Positions 1 through 11,199 of a stretch of 64,000 nt of DNA are shown piece by piece (position 1 is the stretch's first letter; each line of letters opens with the position of its first letter). The DNA comes from Dimargaris cristalligena (Eukaryota; Kickxellomycota; Dimargaritomycetes; Dimargaritales; Dimargaritaceae), in NCBI GenBank assembly GCA_027576995.1, contig JANBQC010000072.1, forward strand, positions 1-64,000. The letters are read 5' to 3'. The notes beneath the pieces were generated by a model. The model saw nothing but the letters and a program-made list of their open reading frames with translations, was not told the origin of the DNA and ran no database searches. A program made the position numbers and the translations under genes.

Positions 1-164
1 TTGGCTTTCCTGAGTCATTATTCATAGATTTATTATAGGTCTTATGATTGATCACAGGGTCGGGGATCATTTTTCCCTCATTTTTAAAAAAAGTCCCATC
101 GATCTACCTATTTCCCGTTCCGATAAAAAAATAGTCCCGCTACATCAATTGGAACTTTCATTCA

Positions 165-201
165 AATCGTTATATAGCTTGATTGAACTTCTCCCATATA
201 A
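165..201. repeat. MITE right-end remnant
   Basis: The stretch reads almost like the right terminal inverted repeat of the intact elements at 36663-36806 and 59765-59908: CGTTATATAGCTTGATTGAA followed by CTTCTCCCATATA. No matching left end is visible upstream, so this looks like a truncated copy. Confidence 0.6.
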
Positions 202-375
202 ACAAGTAAAAGGGATAATGAATAAACTTTCCCGATTCTGCACTTTGCAGTACTACAATAATGCTATTTTAGTTCTTAATTAGACTCTTACATAGTTTTT
301 AATATATAATAAGATAAAAATGTGACCAAATAAACTATACCTTTAATTTGAACTAGAAACACCAGTCCTATATAA

Positions 376-416
376 TGGCATTTTTGTTATACTGCCAGCT
401 TAACCCTCTCCCATAC
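376..416. repeat. MITE right-end remnant, more decayed
   Basis: Contains TTTTTGTTATACTGCCAGCT followed by TAACCCTCTCCCATA, which parallels the right terminal repeat of the intact copies (TTTTCGTTATACAGCCTGGT then TGAACCTCTCCCATA). Only this end is recognisable. Confidence 0.45.
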
Positions 417-893
417 GATAAATTTGATAAGAAACCCTACACCTCAATTCTTCAAGAGTGCAACAAATACATCACCCTTATAAACCACACTTGTTAGCAC
501 CAAGCTTCTCCTATGTGGTCTATATAACAGGGTGGCATTGGAATCACTCTACGGGGCGAGTTTTTATTGTGATTAGTGTTGTCCACGCTTGTAGTGAACC
601 TTCCATCCCAAGGTTAAAAATACGAAACAAAGAATTATTACAGGGAGTTTGACCCCACTGGAAGATTTTGAGTGTAATGGAAATGTGGTATATGGAGAAA
701 GCACATTACTCACCAATAAAGCCCGACCCTGTAGGCGGATTGTTCATTTTATAGCAGAGTTGGTCTGTTCCCCAAAAAAGTATTGCCTGAGTAAAGATAA
801 CGGCATCAAAGAAAAAATAGAGGGTCATAAATGATTGGCAGGAGGAGTAATAATAACCTAATTTCATTTCCGGCGTGTCCATGCGCTGTAGAA

Positions 894-3800
894 TTAATAG
901 GGAATGCCGTTGGTGGCCTTTTGGAACGAGTCATACCAAACGGTGCGGCGGTTCTGATAGGACTCGTGAATGCGATCGAGCATAAATTGGGCCGCTTCTC
1001 GGTCATCCTTGTCCAGCTGGAAACGCTGGCGGAGTTTGAGCAGCGTGCTGTCCCCCTTGAAACAGGGCAGGCCCGAATCCATCATGAGCCGCACGGCTTG
1101 GATGATAAGTTCGGCGTAGGGGCGGGACGCGAGGTAGGCCTTGATACACAAATCGGCGAAGAGCTTGAAGGGTTGGGCGGTCGAGGTGCCTCCCATGACA
1201 TTGATCATTTCGGCGGTCAATTTGAACGGCGAGCTCTCGAAATTAATCCCACCCGGTGAAATGTCCAAAATGAACCCAAAATCAATGTGGACAATGTGCC
1301 CACGGTCATCGAGCATGATATTACCATTGTGTCGGTCCTTGATTTGGAGCAGGAACGAGATGAGTGAGTAGGATGCTACACTCTGCACGAAGCAGTGGCG
1401 GGCCTTTTGGAACGAGACCGAATCCTCGCCACCGTATTTGGTGATAAAATAATCGTACAGGCTATTGACCTTCTCGCGACCCAACTGGTCTCGCGAGATG
1501 GAATTGGGAATGACGTCAATCATACCGCACCCCGGGTTGGTGGCAACGACCCGGTAGGGGAACAGGTACAGGTCTAAACCCACCGACGTGAAAATATTCT
1601 TGAAAATGGCAATCAGCTGCAGGGCCAATACATCCTGGCGACAGTCGTCACCGACCTTGAAGATGGCCGACTGTTTCACAATGACCTCGGCTACGTTGGT
1701 TGGCCCATGTCCACCCTGGTAGGTGGAAGAGCGGCGCCGGAGGGGTGGGCTTGGCATATCCGGAGTGGGCGGTGGGGAGGTCGAAGCCGGCTGGGCGGTG
1801 TCGTCAAGGGGGAAGCTATCCTCGGAGGCGTGGTCATCGATGAGCTCCTGCACTTCGTCCGTATCGGCAATCTTACGCTTAACGTAAAATGTGGCCATGA
1901 AGGGGGCCTTGGCATGGGATTGCAGCGGGCGACCCGAATTGTAATCAATGTCCACCACCACCCCCTGGGGGTTACTGGGCAGATACACCCCCACGTCCAC
2001 ATCGATTTTGCGCATTTCTTCGTCAATTTTCTTTTTCTTTTCCTCCTTGGGCTTCTTAATGTACGGCTTCAGTTTGCCTGAAATATCGGTGACCTTGCCG
2101 AAGAATTCAAACTCGCGGTTGTAGAAGGATTGGTTCTCACCGGACAGTGACCCCACAATATGGTCGATCATGCGATCCAGGGTGGGCTTGAGGGTATCCG
2201 GGATCTTACCTTCTTCATCCTTGTACATATTGGCCTTCATGTTCCAGATAATCTGGTGGGCGAATAGCTGGGATATCTGTGCCGCATCAAAAATGTACTT
2301 TTCGACGTAACCCAACAAGTCGTAGCGCAGGGCCTGGACCAACTGGGGCACGTAGAAGAAGACAACGTCAATGTGGTACTGGGCTAGGGCACGCATGGCG
2401 TATTGGACGACGAGGGGCTGGCTGCTGTGGGCGCTGGTCAGGTAGGATGTAGCGGACACGGGGGCAACAGGTGCCCAATAAAGTAGGTATTTCTTCTGAT
2501 CCATAGTCAAGGATTGGCTCTGGGGGAGTAAATAGACCAGGGCTTCCGGGTTATTAACCACCGCCTGGGGCTCCTCAAGCACGAGGTGTCCCAGTCGCTT
2601 GGTAACGGCCGGATAGTTGAAGCGCTCCGGAAGATACACCGCCACATTGGGGTTGTAGTCCCAAGCATCGACCACAATCTGGCTCCAGGTTTCGTCCGAG
2701 TAAGTCGGGGGTTTGAATCGACCCGTATCACGCAGAACAAGGGCGGGATCCGAGGCGTTGTTCCAAGCCGACAAGCGCTGGATTTCACTTCCCAGAAGCA
2801 GTAGGAGCAGGCGCTTCTGATTCTGTAGGCGTATACGCGTATAGAGCGAGGGCAGCTCCGTGGAGGGAGTACCATCGTCCCGCATGGCCGGAGCCGCACC
2901 CGCCGGAAGGTCGGCCGATGCCGGCAGAGAGGGCGGTTGGGAGCGAATCCACTGGACGTGCTGTTCAGCACTGGTCTCGACGGTCAAGTCACGCTCGAAG
3001 GTTCCGTGGCAAGCCATGAGTAGACGCAGTTCTTCGGTAATTGAGCGCTTGTTCCCACTGAACGTCCAGCGCGGAGCCACGGTAAACCAGGATAGAGCCA
3101 TGGCGTACATGTTTTTACGGAACTGGAACTCGATGATGGGGCTGGCAAATAGGTTGTCTAGCAGTTTCATACCCAGACGCACCAGGAGGAACCGGCCGTG
3201 GCGGGCCAGTGGATTGGTACTTAGGTATTGCACATGAGGGAAGGTCAACTGGAACAGACGGATCATGAGTAAGGCGGTGTCCGGGTGATGGAACTGGGTA
3301 GCATCGAACCGCGACGTAAGGAACAGTATCCAGGTAATGTGGGGGTTGAAGCCCTGGGAAATACCCTGGTAGGCCCGGTGCCGCGCGGTCTTATCGGACG
3401 GAGCATAGGACATTTTGGAGCAGAAGGGGTTACGCGGGGTAAACCGATCGGTAAAAAGCCCCTGGCGATGTCGGATGATCCAGGCCCAACAGGCCACCAG
3501 CTCGGCCATAATAACGGGTTCGAGTTCGGCCCGGTCCACAATCATGCTCGTCCAGATGGACACGGCCACTTTCATAACTTCGTCGGTAAAGATATGGATC
3601 GGGATCCAGCACAAGAGTTTGAGAATATCGCGCCCCACCGACGTTTGCTGCTTCGTCACCAGGGCAGCTGCACGGGAAAAGACGGCATAGAGCGTATCGA
3701 CTGGGATGGGGTCCTTTTCGCATGCCTTTTCGTGGAGGGCCCGAAGGTCGACCAGGACCTTCTCGCGGGCCCGTGCTAATGCTTCGGCGGAATCACAGTC

Positions 3801-6800
3801 GTGCTGCTCGCCCTGGTAGTACATGTGGCGTCCAAATTTAAATAGGAATCCCGAGGCTGCATCAATGGTGAATACCGACTGACTCACCGCATCGAGCGAG
3901 GCTGGGGTACCCTGGCCAACGAGGGGTCCCGGGGTATCGGCCACCTCTGTTGCTGTAGTTGGGGCCCCCGTGATGTCCGTTCCAAACAGGGATGAGGTAA
4001 GGGTACCGGAAACCGCCGCATAAAGGAACCGCCCAATGTCCAGCGCAAGGGACCGACCCATATGGGGGCGGAAGCCAGCGGTCAGGTTCTCCGATCGGGC
4101 CAAGTAGTCTTGGAGCAGACCCTCCATTTCCAATGGGGCGGCCCGCGTGGCCATCAGTAGCCAGTCACGGGCAGCAACCGTATAAGACGCCAGCAGAGTC
4201 TTGCGGTAGGACATGGAGTCCGGTAGCTGAAGAGTGATGCCGAGGGGGCGGGAGGTGAAGCTGTAGACGGGACAAAACTCGTCTTCGATTTCGGCCTGAC
4301 AACTCTCCCAAACAAGCTGGACGAGTTCCAACAGCGTATATACGAGCTGTTTATCCAGCAGGGCCTGGGGGTAGCTGGTTAGCAACACCTTTACAAACAT
4401 GCGGGAGAGGCGGCTGATACGTGCCAATCGGTTACAGCTACTGATGAGTAGGGCCCTCAATTGGGCCTTCATTTGCTCATTCACAATAGCCGAGGTGTAC
4501 TGTAGCTGCCGCTCATGGACGTATTCGCGAATGGTAGCCTGGGCGATGGCTTCGATGAGACCCACCAGTTTGGAGGAGGTCACCCCGGGGTTTTCGAAGT
4601 AGCGGAGGACCTGGGTACAATTGCCTGTGCGACCCCGCACCGTCTCGGTATACCAAATAGCCAGAAGGAACGTAGTCTGAGCAAAAGAGAGGTAGCGGAT
4701 ATCGGCCACCTGGTCCGGTAGGTAGGAAGCCAGGGTCTGGCGGAGACTAGACAGCGACTGTTCGGAGTAGCCCCGGCGAAGCACCGAGTTATACTCCAAG
4801 TCCGTTTCCAAGTAATTGATAGCCGACTCGTGGACTAAGATGGGGGATTTGGCGGCCATGACAACGAGTGCGTCGTTATACTTTTCGATCCAGGAGGCGT
4901 CGACCAGGCACCCGTTGAGCACCAGGTGGAACCACACGTTACGCATAAGCGAAACGATGTCGTGGCTCGGCTTAAGATGAGGCTCGAAATCGCGGTGCAC
5001 CAGTAAGTCCTGGATTACCGGCAAAAAGACACCCAGTTCTTTGGCGTGGATCACCCCTTTGGTCCGCACCACCGAGATGGTGTTTTGGATTTCGACACCT
5101 TTGTCCACAAACCAATTGAGGATGTGGACCAGGAAGCGAGTATACAGATCGGGCCGTTGGTTAGCATGAAGCGCCAGGTAATCCATATTCTCCCAAACGG
5201 CTTCGCGCAGGAAATGGGCCTCGACTCCCTGACTAATAGCGTTCTTCGTGTTACTCACAAAGGCCAGCAGTTCCACCACCTCCACGAAGGACGCCACAGG
5301 CGCAATGAGGGCCACTTCGGTTAATTTCTTCAGAATAAGGCGGCGTAGGGAAATGTCGTGCTTCTTGGCGGAGCGCAGCAGGGTAGAGACGCACCACACT
5401 GTGATGCGGTCATTGCGCAGGGCCAGGGCAATATCCCCCAGAGCCACCACGGCATTACGGCAGATGCGGTGGGCCAAGGGCACCTTATTCATTTCCAAGT
5501 TCACCGAGAACAGAATGTTCATAAAGAGGTGGAGCGTGGATAGGGCCACCTCGTCCCCACCCCCGTTCAGCGCGAGACAACAGGTCAATACCCGGATGAC
5601 CCGACCCAGAAGGAAATCGTCTAGCTTAACGTCATCCGATACGAACTCCAGCCCCGAAGCATCCAAGCGAATCTCGGCCGCATTCTCAGGGGGATGGTTG
5701 ACATAGTCAATCATGGCCTGGAGGATCTCGGCGCGGTAATCGGCGAAACTAACGGCAATTACTTCGAGGGCTTCGCAAATTGCGGTTACCACCACCGAAC
5801 ACTGGCGGGCCAGGGGGGAAGTGAGGAAAGTCAGGATGTTGTTCAGGAACGGCTCGTCCAGGAACTCGAGTTCGTAGCAGGTCAGGAAGGACACCTGCAA
5901 GCAACGAGGTAACAAGTCAAGTACGTACAGTTCGGGGGCCAGGTACCAGCGGGATTGCGGAGACGCCACTGCCACCGTGAGCTCGGCGGCCGGGATAGGC
6001 AGGGAGTTGGTGGTCAGCTGGGGGCTCCAGCCTATATTTGTCCCGTTAGGTGCGCGAGGTGCCTCGACGGGAGTTGCCTCAGTAGGGGCCAATTCTTTGG
6101 CATGGACGTCGTTGATAATATTGATCATATCCACCCAGTATTGCTGGCTCAGGACGAACAGGCCACGCAGTGCCCGGGAGTAATCCGAGGTGCTACTCAA
6201 ACCAGGGCCATCGGAACCAGTGGAAGAGGCTTCCTCGGGTGGCATCGGTTGGTCTTCCACGGTGATGGCGGGTGCTTCGGACTCGTCGGCCGCGCGGGGC
6301 GAGCGACGAACAAACCCTTTAGGCTGGGACTTGAGAAGTTGACAACAATCCTCCCAAGTCTCAGGCTCCGGATTGTAGATTTCACTATGGTCCAGTGGTG
6401 CGGCCGAAGTGTCGTGGAGATTAGCCCGACTGTGCACCGGGTCATCACCCAACCCCAAGAGAGAGGGTCCATCGGCTATAATTTGGGAGTTGGCATGTTG
6501 GCGCCCCCGACTGGACAGACGCCGGGCGGGGGGGTCCCGATCAGCGGTGGAGGTCGGCTCGGTACCCAGTTGGGGGGTGGTGCGGCCATCCACGGCGGGC
6601 GCGCGTGGCTCCAGTCGCGGGAAGGGCACCACCCCGTCGGATTCAGTGTGGGGCTTGCGCAGTTGCCGGGTGGCCTGGCGCACCAGTACATTCCGGATGA
6701 ATCCCAAATAGCGCACAACGACAGCATTGCTGGAGAAGGGGGAACCACTGTCGGTGTATTTTTTCAAAATTCGGCGAGCGTAACGCCAGGCCGCCTGGGA

Positions 6801-8110
6801 TGGCTGGCGGCTGGTCCCTTCAGGAATGGACTGCAAACCACTCGGGGGGCGAGGCCGGGTGGAGGAAGGGGGGCCCCGACGGACTGCGTTGACCTTGGTG
6901 GTGATCTGATCGAGGCACTCCGTGTGCAAGAGGCGTTTCGCCAGGCTGTAGGTTTGGATGACCCAGTCAGCAGGGAACCCCAGGGGCACGTCCTCCAAGG
7001 CCTGTAGCACGCCATTGAGGGACGGCAGCACAAAGTTGACCAAGCGCACGCAATCGGAGGAGTGCACTAATTCCACGTGGGATTCTAGATAGCCCCAGAC
7101 AGTCTCCAGAATAGCCGCGGCCATGACCCCGGACTGGTCCCCAGCTGGATCAGTTTCGCCGTGCACAAAGCTTTGGTACGTCCCGATGGGGGGGAACGAA
7201 TCAACATTGGACATACCAGCGAGCTCCTCGGCAGCGATATTAAGCAAGTAGGAGGTGAATTCGTAAACGAATCGATCCTCCGGGGAGATAAGCTTCCAGC
7301 GGTAGTTCTCCACGTACTGATACCGGGGCAGAGCCACCAGGTACGGGAGCAGGCGACGAACCAGCTGGCAGCGCGTGGTGGAATTTTTGGAGCCCAACGC
7401 CCAGCGAGCACAGGCCAAAATAGCGCTCTGCTGGCGGCTGTTTATGACAAGAGGAGGGGGCGGCCCGGCAGTTCCGGGATCCAGGACATTCTGGGAGGTA
7501 GTCGAGCGGGGAGGCACAGTGGGATCGGCAATTTCCGTCCCTGAGTCGGTTTGGCGGCCAGGGCTTCCCCATTCGGTGCTAAGGAGCTCAGGGACAGGGG
7601 TGGTCGAGCGACTGGGCAAGATTTCGGAAGGCAACTTCGGGAATTGACCCCAGAGCTGGGCGATGGGGCGACTGGAAAGAGGCTCCTTCTGCAACGCCAG
7701 GTTACTCCCCAGCTGGTGCAGAATTTGGTGGTGGAGATCAGGGAATTCGAGACTAGCGAGAAGAATAGGCCAAGTGGTTCAAAGATGGGGGAATATGAAA
7801 AACGTTAGGCCGGATAGAGGACAAGCGATACTAAGCAAACCAAATGAATGTGGCATTAGTGGGGTGGTTTATCACCACGGTATGTTTGTGGTTACCAAAG
7901 GGTTTACGTGGCGTAAATGAACACGTCGGGGTCACTGGTGGTGAACCAAGTATATTGGGCGATGAGAAGTCGTCTTTCCGGCTAGGTGGACCGGTCAGAA
8001 GGCATGGTCAATGGTGCGCATGGCTTTTACGCTTAGCCCAGGAAACGTACTGGAAAGAGAATGTAAGCCGAGCTAAGTGCAAGGCTAATTATAAGTACTT
8101 ACCCGTCCAT
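894..8110 (-). CDS. STT4: Phosphatidylinositol 4-kinase type III alpha (Stt4-like)
   Basis: Makes PI4P from phosphatidylinositol at the plasma membrane; Stt4/PI4KIIIalpha is essential in yeast. The model has two exons: an 8-base coding exon 8110-8103 (ATGGACGG followed by GTAAGT) and exon 7752-894 (acceptor CTAG). Together they give 6867 nt in exact phase, 2288 residues, usual for the family. The long N-terminal half is helical solenoid. The C-terminal PI3/4-kinase domain shows KVGDDCRQDVLALQL, the catalytic loop DRHNGNIML, the metal-binding HIDFGF, and the family ending ATNGIPY. The big open frame has no ATG at its 5' edge (a TGA lies about 10 codons upstream of the acceptor), which forces an upstream start exon; the chosen one is the only candidate I found that fits splice consensus and phase. 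Residues about 400-550 are low-complexity and probably a disordered linker. Confidence 0.93.
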
Positions 8111-11100
8111 CGCGTTGAGGAAAATAACGAAAGACGCTTGTTTGTGCAGGTGGAATGGTAGTAATAGACTAAAGAAACAGCATGTAACACTGTGCAGAAT
8201 AAGTTCCTTGAATAGTGGTGATGATGACCAGCGGCCGGCAAAAATACTTGACTGTACCACAGGCTACGTAAATGCTGATGGGCAGTTAATGAGGGTAACT
8301 GAATAAGAAGAAGGAATAAAGAATTGGGGCAATGAGCCAGGGCACATTGTGCTAAATAATTCAAGTGTGTGGGGAGGGTATATGGTGGGAAGGGACTGGT
8401 CCCCTCCCTCCCCCCCAGTCCCCCTAATATTTACCCCAATCGTTTTACTGATAGTACCAAACAACGAGACCCCAACCTAGTAGGAGTCTAGCACTTCTAT
8501 GGTAAAACAGACCCAGTGCCATTTCTCTTTTAGATACGAGTAATTTACTACGTTTTTTTTTGGGGGGGGGGAGGGGCACCCCAACTGTTCATTATATAAT
8601 ACAGTACTCGAGATACACTCGATAACGAGAACATGTATATTAATTAAGAATGAGTAGAAAGAAACGAACACACAGCGTACGCACATTACGATGCGGCGGC
8701 TCTACAGGCCTGTTAGCCTCCGGATTAAATCAGCCCACAATAACAGGCAGATTTAGCGAATAAAAGGTGAGGCGAGTTGTGCCATACATATCATTTGTTT
8801 GCTTCTACGTCCTTGGAACTCTTTATAAGGGCCGGTAAAATAAAATACTGCGTATACCAATTAAAGCAAGAAACAGGACCGGTCCAAGTAAACGTATTAA
8901 TAAATGCCAAGAACTAAGATAACTGTAAGGTGGCCCCACTATTAGGTGCGATTTTGGCATTGGTGCCAGTGTCCCTAGCAGGAGTGCCCAGGTTTGGGGG
9001 ACTTGTAAGGGATATAAGCCCTACAAGGGGGCGGTAATAGAATACCAGTACCAGGAAATAAAGAGTGACCCTACTCCTCCGAGGTATCGCCATTTATCCT
9101 TACCGCTCATTCCTATAACATATACTATTTGAAGTACTAAAGCATCAGCATAAGCATCACTTGACAAGCGGGCTTTGATGTATAGCTAGTGTTACGTTTG
9201 GTCGAGGTGGACTAGTATTTAAGGGAGCCGAGTAGGGCATGAGGTTTTTAAGATATATATGATTATTTTATTAGAACATAAAGAACCCATATTATGACGA
9301 GTTAACCCTTATTTTATACTCTGGGCACGTTAGTATTGATGGTAAGTCTTGTAACTGTTCGCTCCCCGCTTGGCGGTGCACTCTCACTGAGGGAGTCAGG
9401 AGACCCCTCTGGTTCAGGAGGACTGATTCCCTCTGATGGTTGCACTAGGAAGATTATAGAAATACGTGCAATTGACCAACCGCTTTCTAGCGTCTAATAC
9501 GAGAAATAAGTGGGCGGGTTGTGTAGCAACCGCGTGTACTACTGTTAAACTGTGCCATTAAATATGGGAACCAGTCATCATAATTGGCAAAGGTACTCGC
9601 TATTTCTAACTTTATTGTCGGGTAAGAATTTGCCAAATTCCTATTCAACCGAATTCCCCACTAATCAATAGGATATAATAATGAATCCATAAAGCTCGTC
9701 ACCATGGCGATTATTCTTAAACTACAAAGACCTTGCCCGAATAGCAAATTTTAACGACCAAATTTGCCAAGAATTTATTTATTGGGTGGACATTTTCCTC
9801 GCCAAGGGGGCCAACTATCCATCTATGTGTTAAAAGCCCTACTACTGCCCTATACCCCTGAACATAGCTGGTATGCCAATACCCTAGTATTGTTAAAATT
9901 GGGCCAATCAGTATTTTTTACATGATCACATAGTTTCTAGCATGACTTCACTACCACTATTAGGCCTTAGATTTCCTGTAAGTTGCGTGGCCCTACTGCA
10001 CGACTGACGGTTAGTGATTATCCATATCCAGGGATACCCTCTGGTTTGCTGAGAATGTCGATGGATCTTCGTTTGGAAACCCCAATCAGTGCATACTGCT
10101 CGAATATCGAGCTAATTGACTACGTCTGAGGAGTCGCCTGATTCGATAGTATGATCGCATATTAAACCTCTCTTTGAAACGGCCGGGCCTATGGTAAGGG
10201 CATTGGCTCCCCGTATATGGATGGTTACTAGAGTCTCTACACTTTTCCGTATAAGATTTACTAAGTGAAGCATGTATCAAGACATGGCATTTAGACGTCG
10301 AGCGGGGTGTAAAGCATCGGGCAAAAAGCCATAGAGACTATCAATGATTTGCATGCTAGTGTATCGAATCATAAAGTGCACTTTTAAGGGATTGTCGCGG
10401 CATCCACCTATGCACATTGAAGTATCTTAAATACATTGGTCCTAATTGTTAACAGGCTTTGGCGATCCCACTCGTTACATCGACTGTGATATTAGCTAAC
10501 GAAAAGTTGGACCACTCACTTGCTTAAAACAGCGAATTAGGAATAATAGAGATCGATTGGGTAACCGCAGGTGGAACCGACACCCTTGGTAAGCACAGGG
10601 TCAAATTCGAGGAGAAAGGGCATAGGGTAGGTAATCGAGTACATTACGGTTTTCTCAGGGACCTGGAAGGTGTGAATAAGAATGTTGCCAGCTTCAAAAT
10701 CAAGCACATGGACAGTCAAAAGACATTATGTCTCTTTAACTAACGAGAAAAGCCGACCTGTTGTTGAAAAGGGTATTTATTTACTTAATGACGCTAGGCA
10801 AGGATTTTCAATACAGCCCTGCCCTGGCGAAATCAAATCTTGCCCTGCTTAACTAACGACGAATGGGATGGAAGAGATAACCAAGATTGTCCGCCGCAGA
10901 TGACATAGGCTACAGCCAACCCAATTGGAAACTGAAAGCACATTTATATATTCACGGGTATGCGTCTTATTATAACCAACCGTTCTTTCCAGTTTGGGCT
11001 GCTAGTGTGGAGCAGAAACCTTACCATTCTATATATAGATAGATATGGATATATATCACACTCTACTCGCCATTATCTTGATACCTACAGCCGCCTAATT

Positions 11101-11199
11101 CTATAATCTTTATCTATACCCATTAATGTACCCTTTTATATTACCCACCTTTATAATCATTAATTCTGTAATCATTTTGACTATATCTTACGCAACACT
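8111..11199. other. AT-rich spacer, no gene recognised
   Basis: About 3.1 kb between the STT4 start and the subtilase start. Nothing convincingly coding on either strand. A run of T then G lies at 8553-8576. A 60-codon minus-strand frame at 10537-10719 has reasonable composition but no splice partners that I could identify. No tRNA-like or rRNA-like sequence seen. Confidence 0.55.
11029..11057 (+). promoter_or_regulatory. TATA-rich putative core promoter of the subtilase gene
   Basis: Alternating TATATATAG, then GATAGATATGG, then ATATATA about 145-170 bases upstream of the subtilase ATG. The position fits a TATA-type fungal promoter with a short 5' UTR, but tracts of this kind are common in these spacers. 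Confidence 0.35.

Larger units (their letters stand above)
1..893. other. 3' flank of STT4 with MITE remnants, no gene
   Basis: No convincing gene. Short open frames here have no recognisable content and are AT-rich like the other spacers. Two decayed right ends of the window's inverted-repeat element are present (about 165-201 and 376-416). Confidence 0.6.

Noticed and set aside
5955..7007. 350-codon open frame antisense to STT4
   Set aside because: It lies fully within the GC-rich STT4 coding region and has low-complexity Gly/Arg-rich content; it is a shadow frame.
10537..10719. 60-codon minus-strand frame with protein-like composition
   Set aside because: No start, splice partner or family match could be found in the surrounding 3 kb; too short to support alone.
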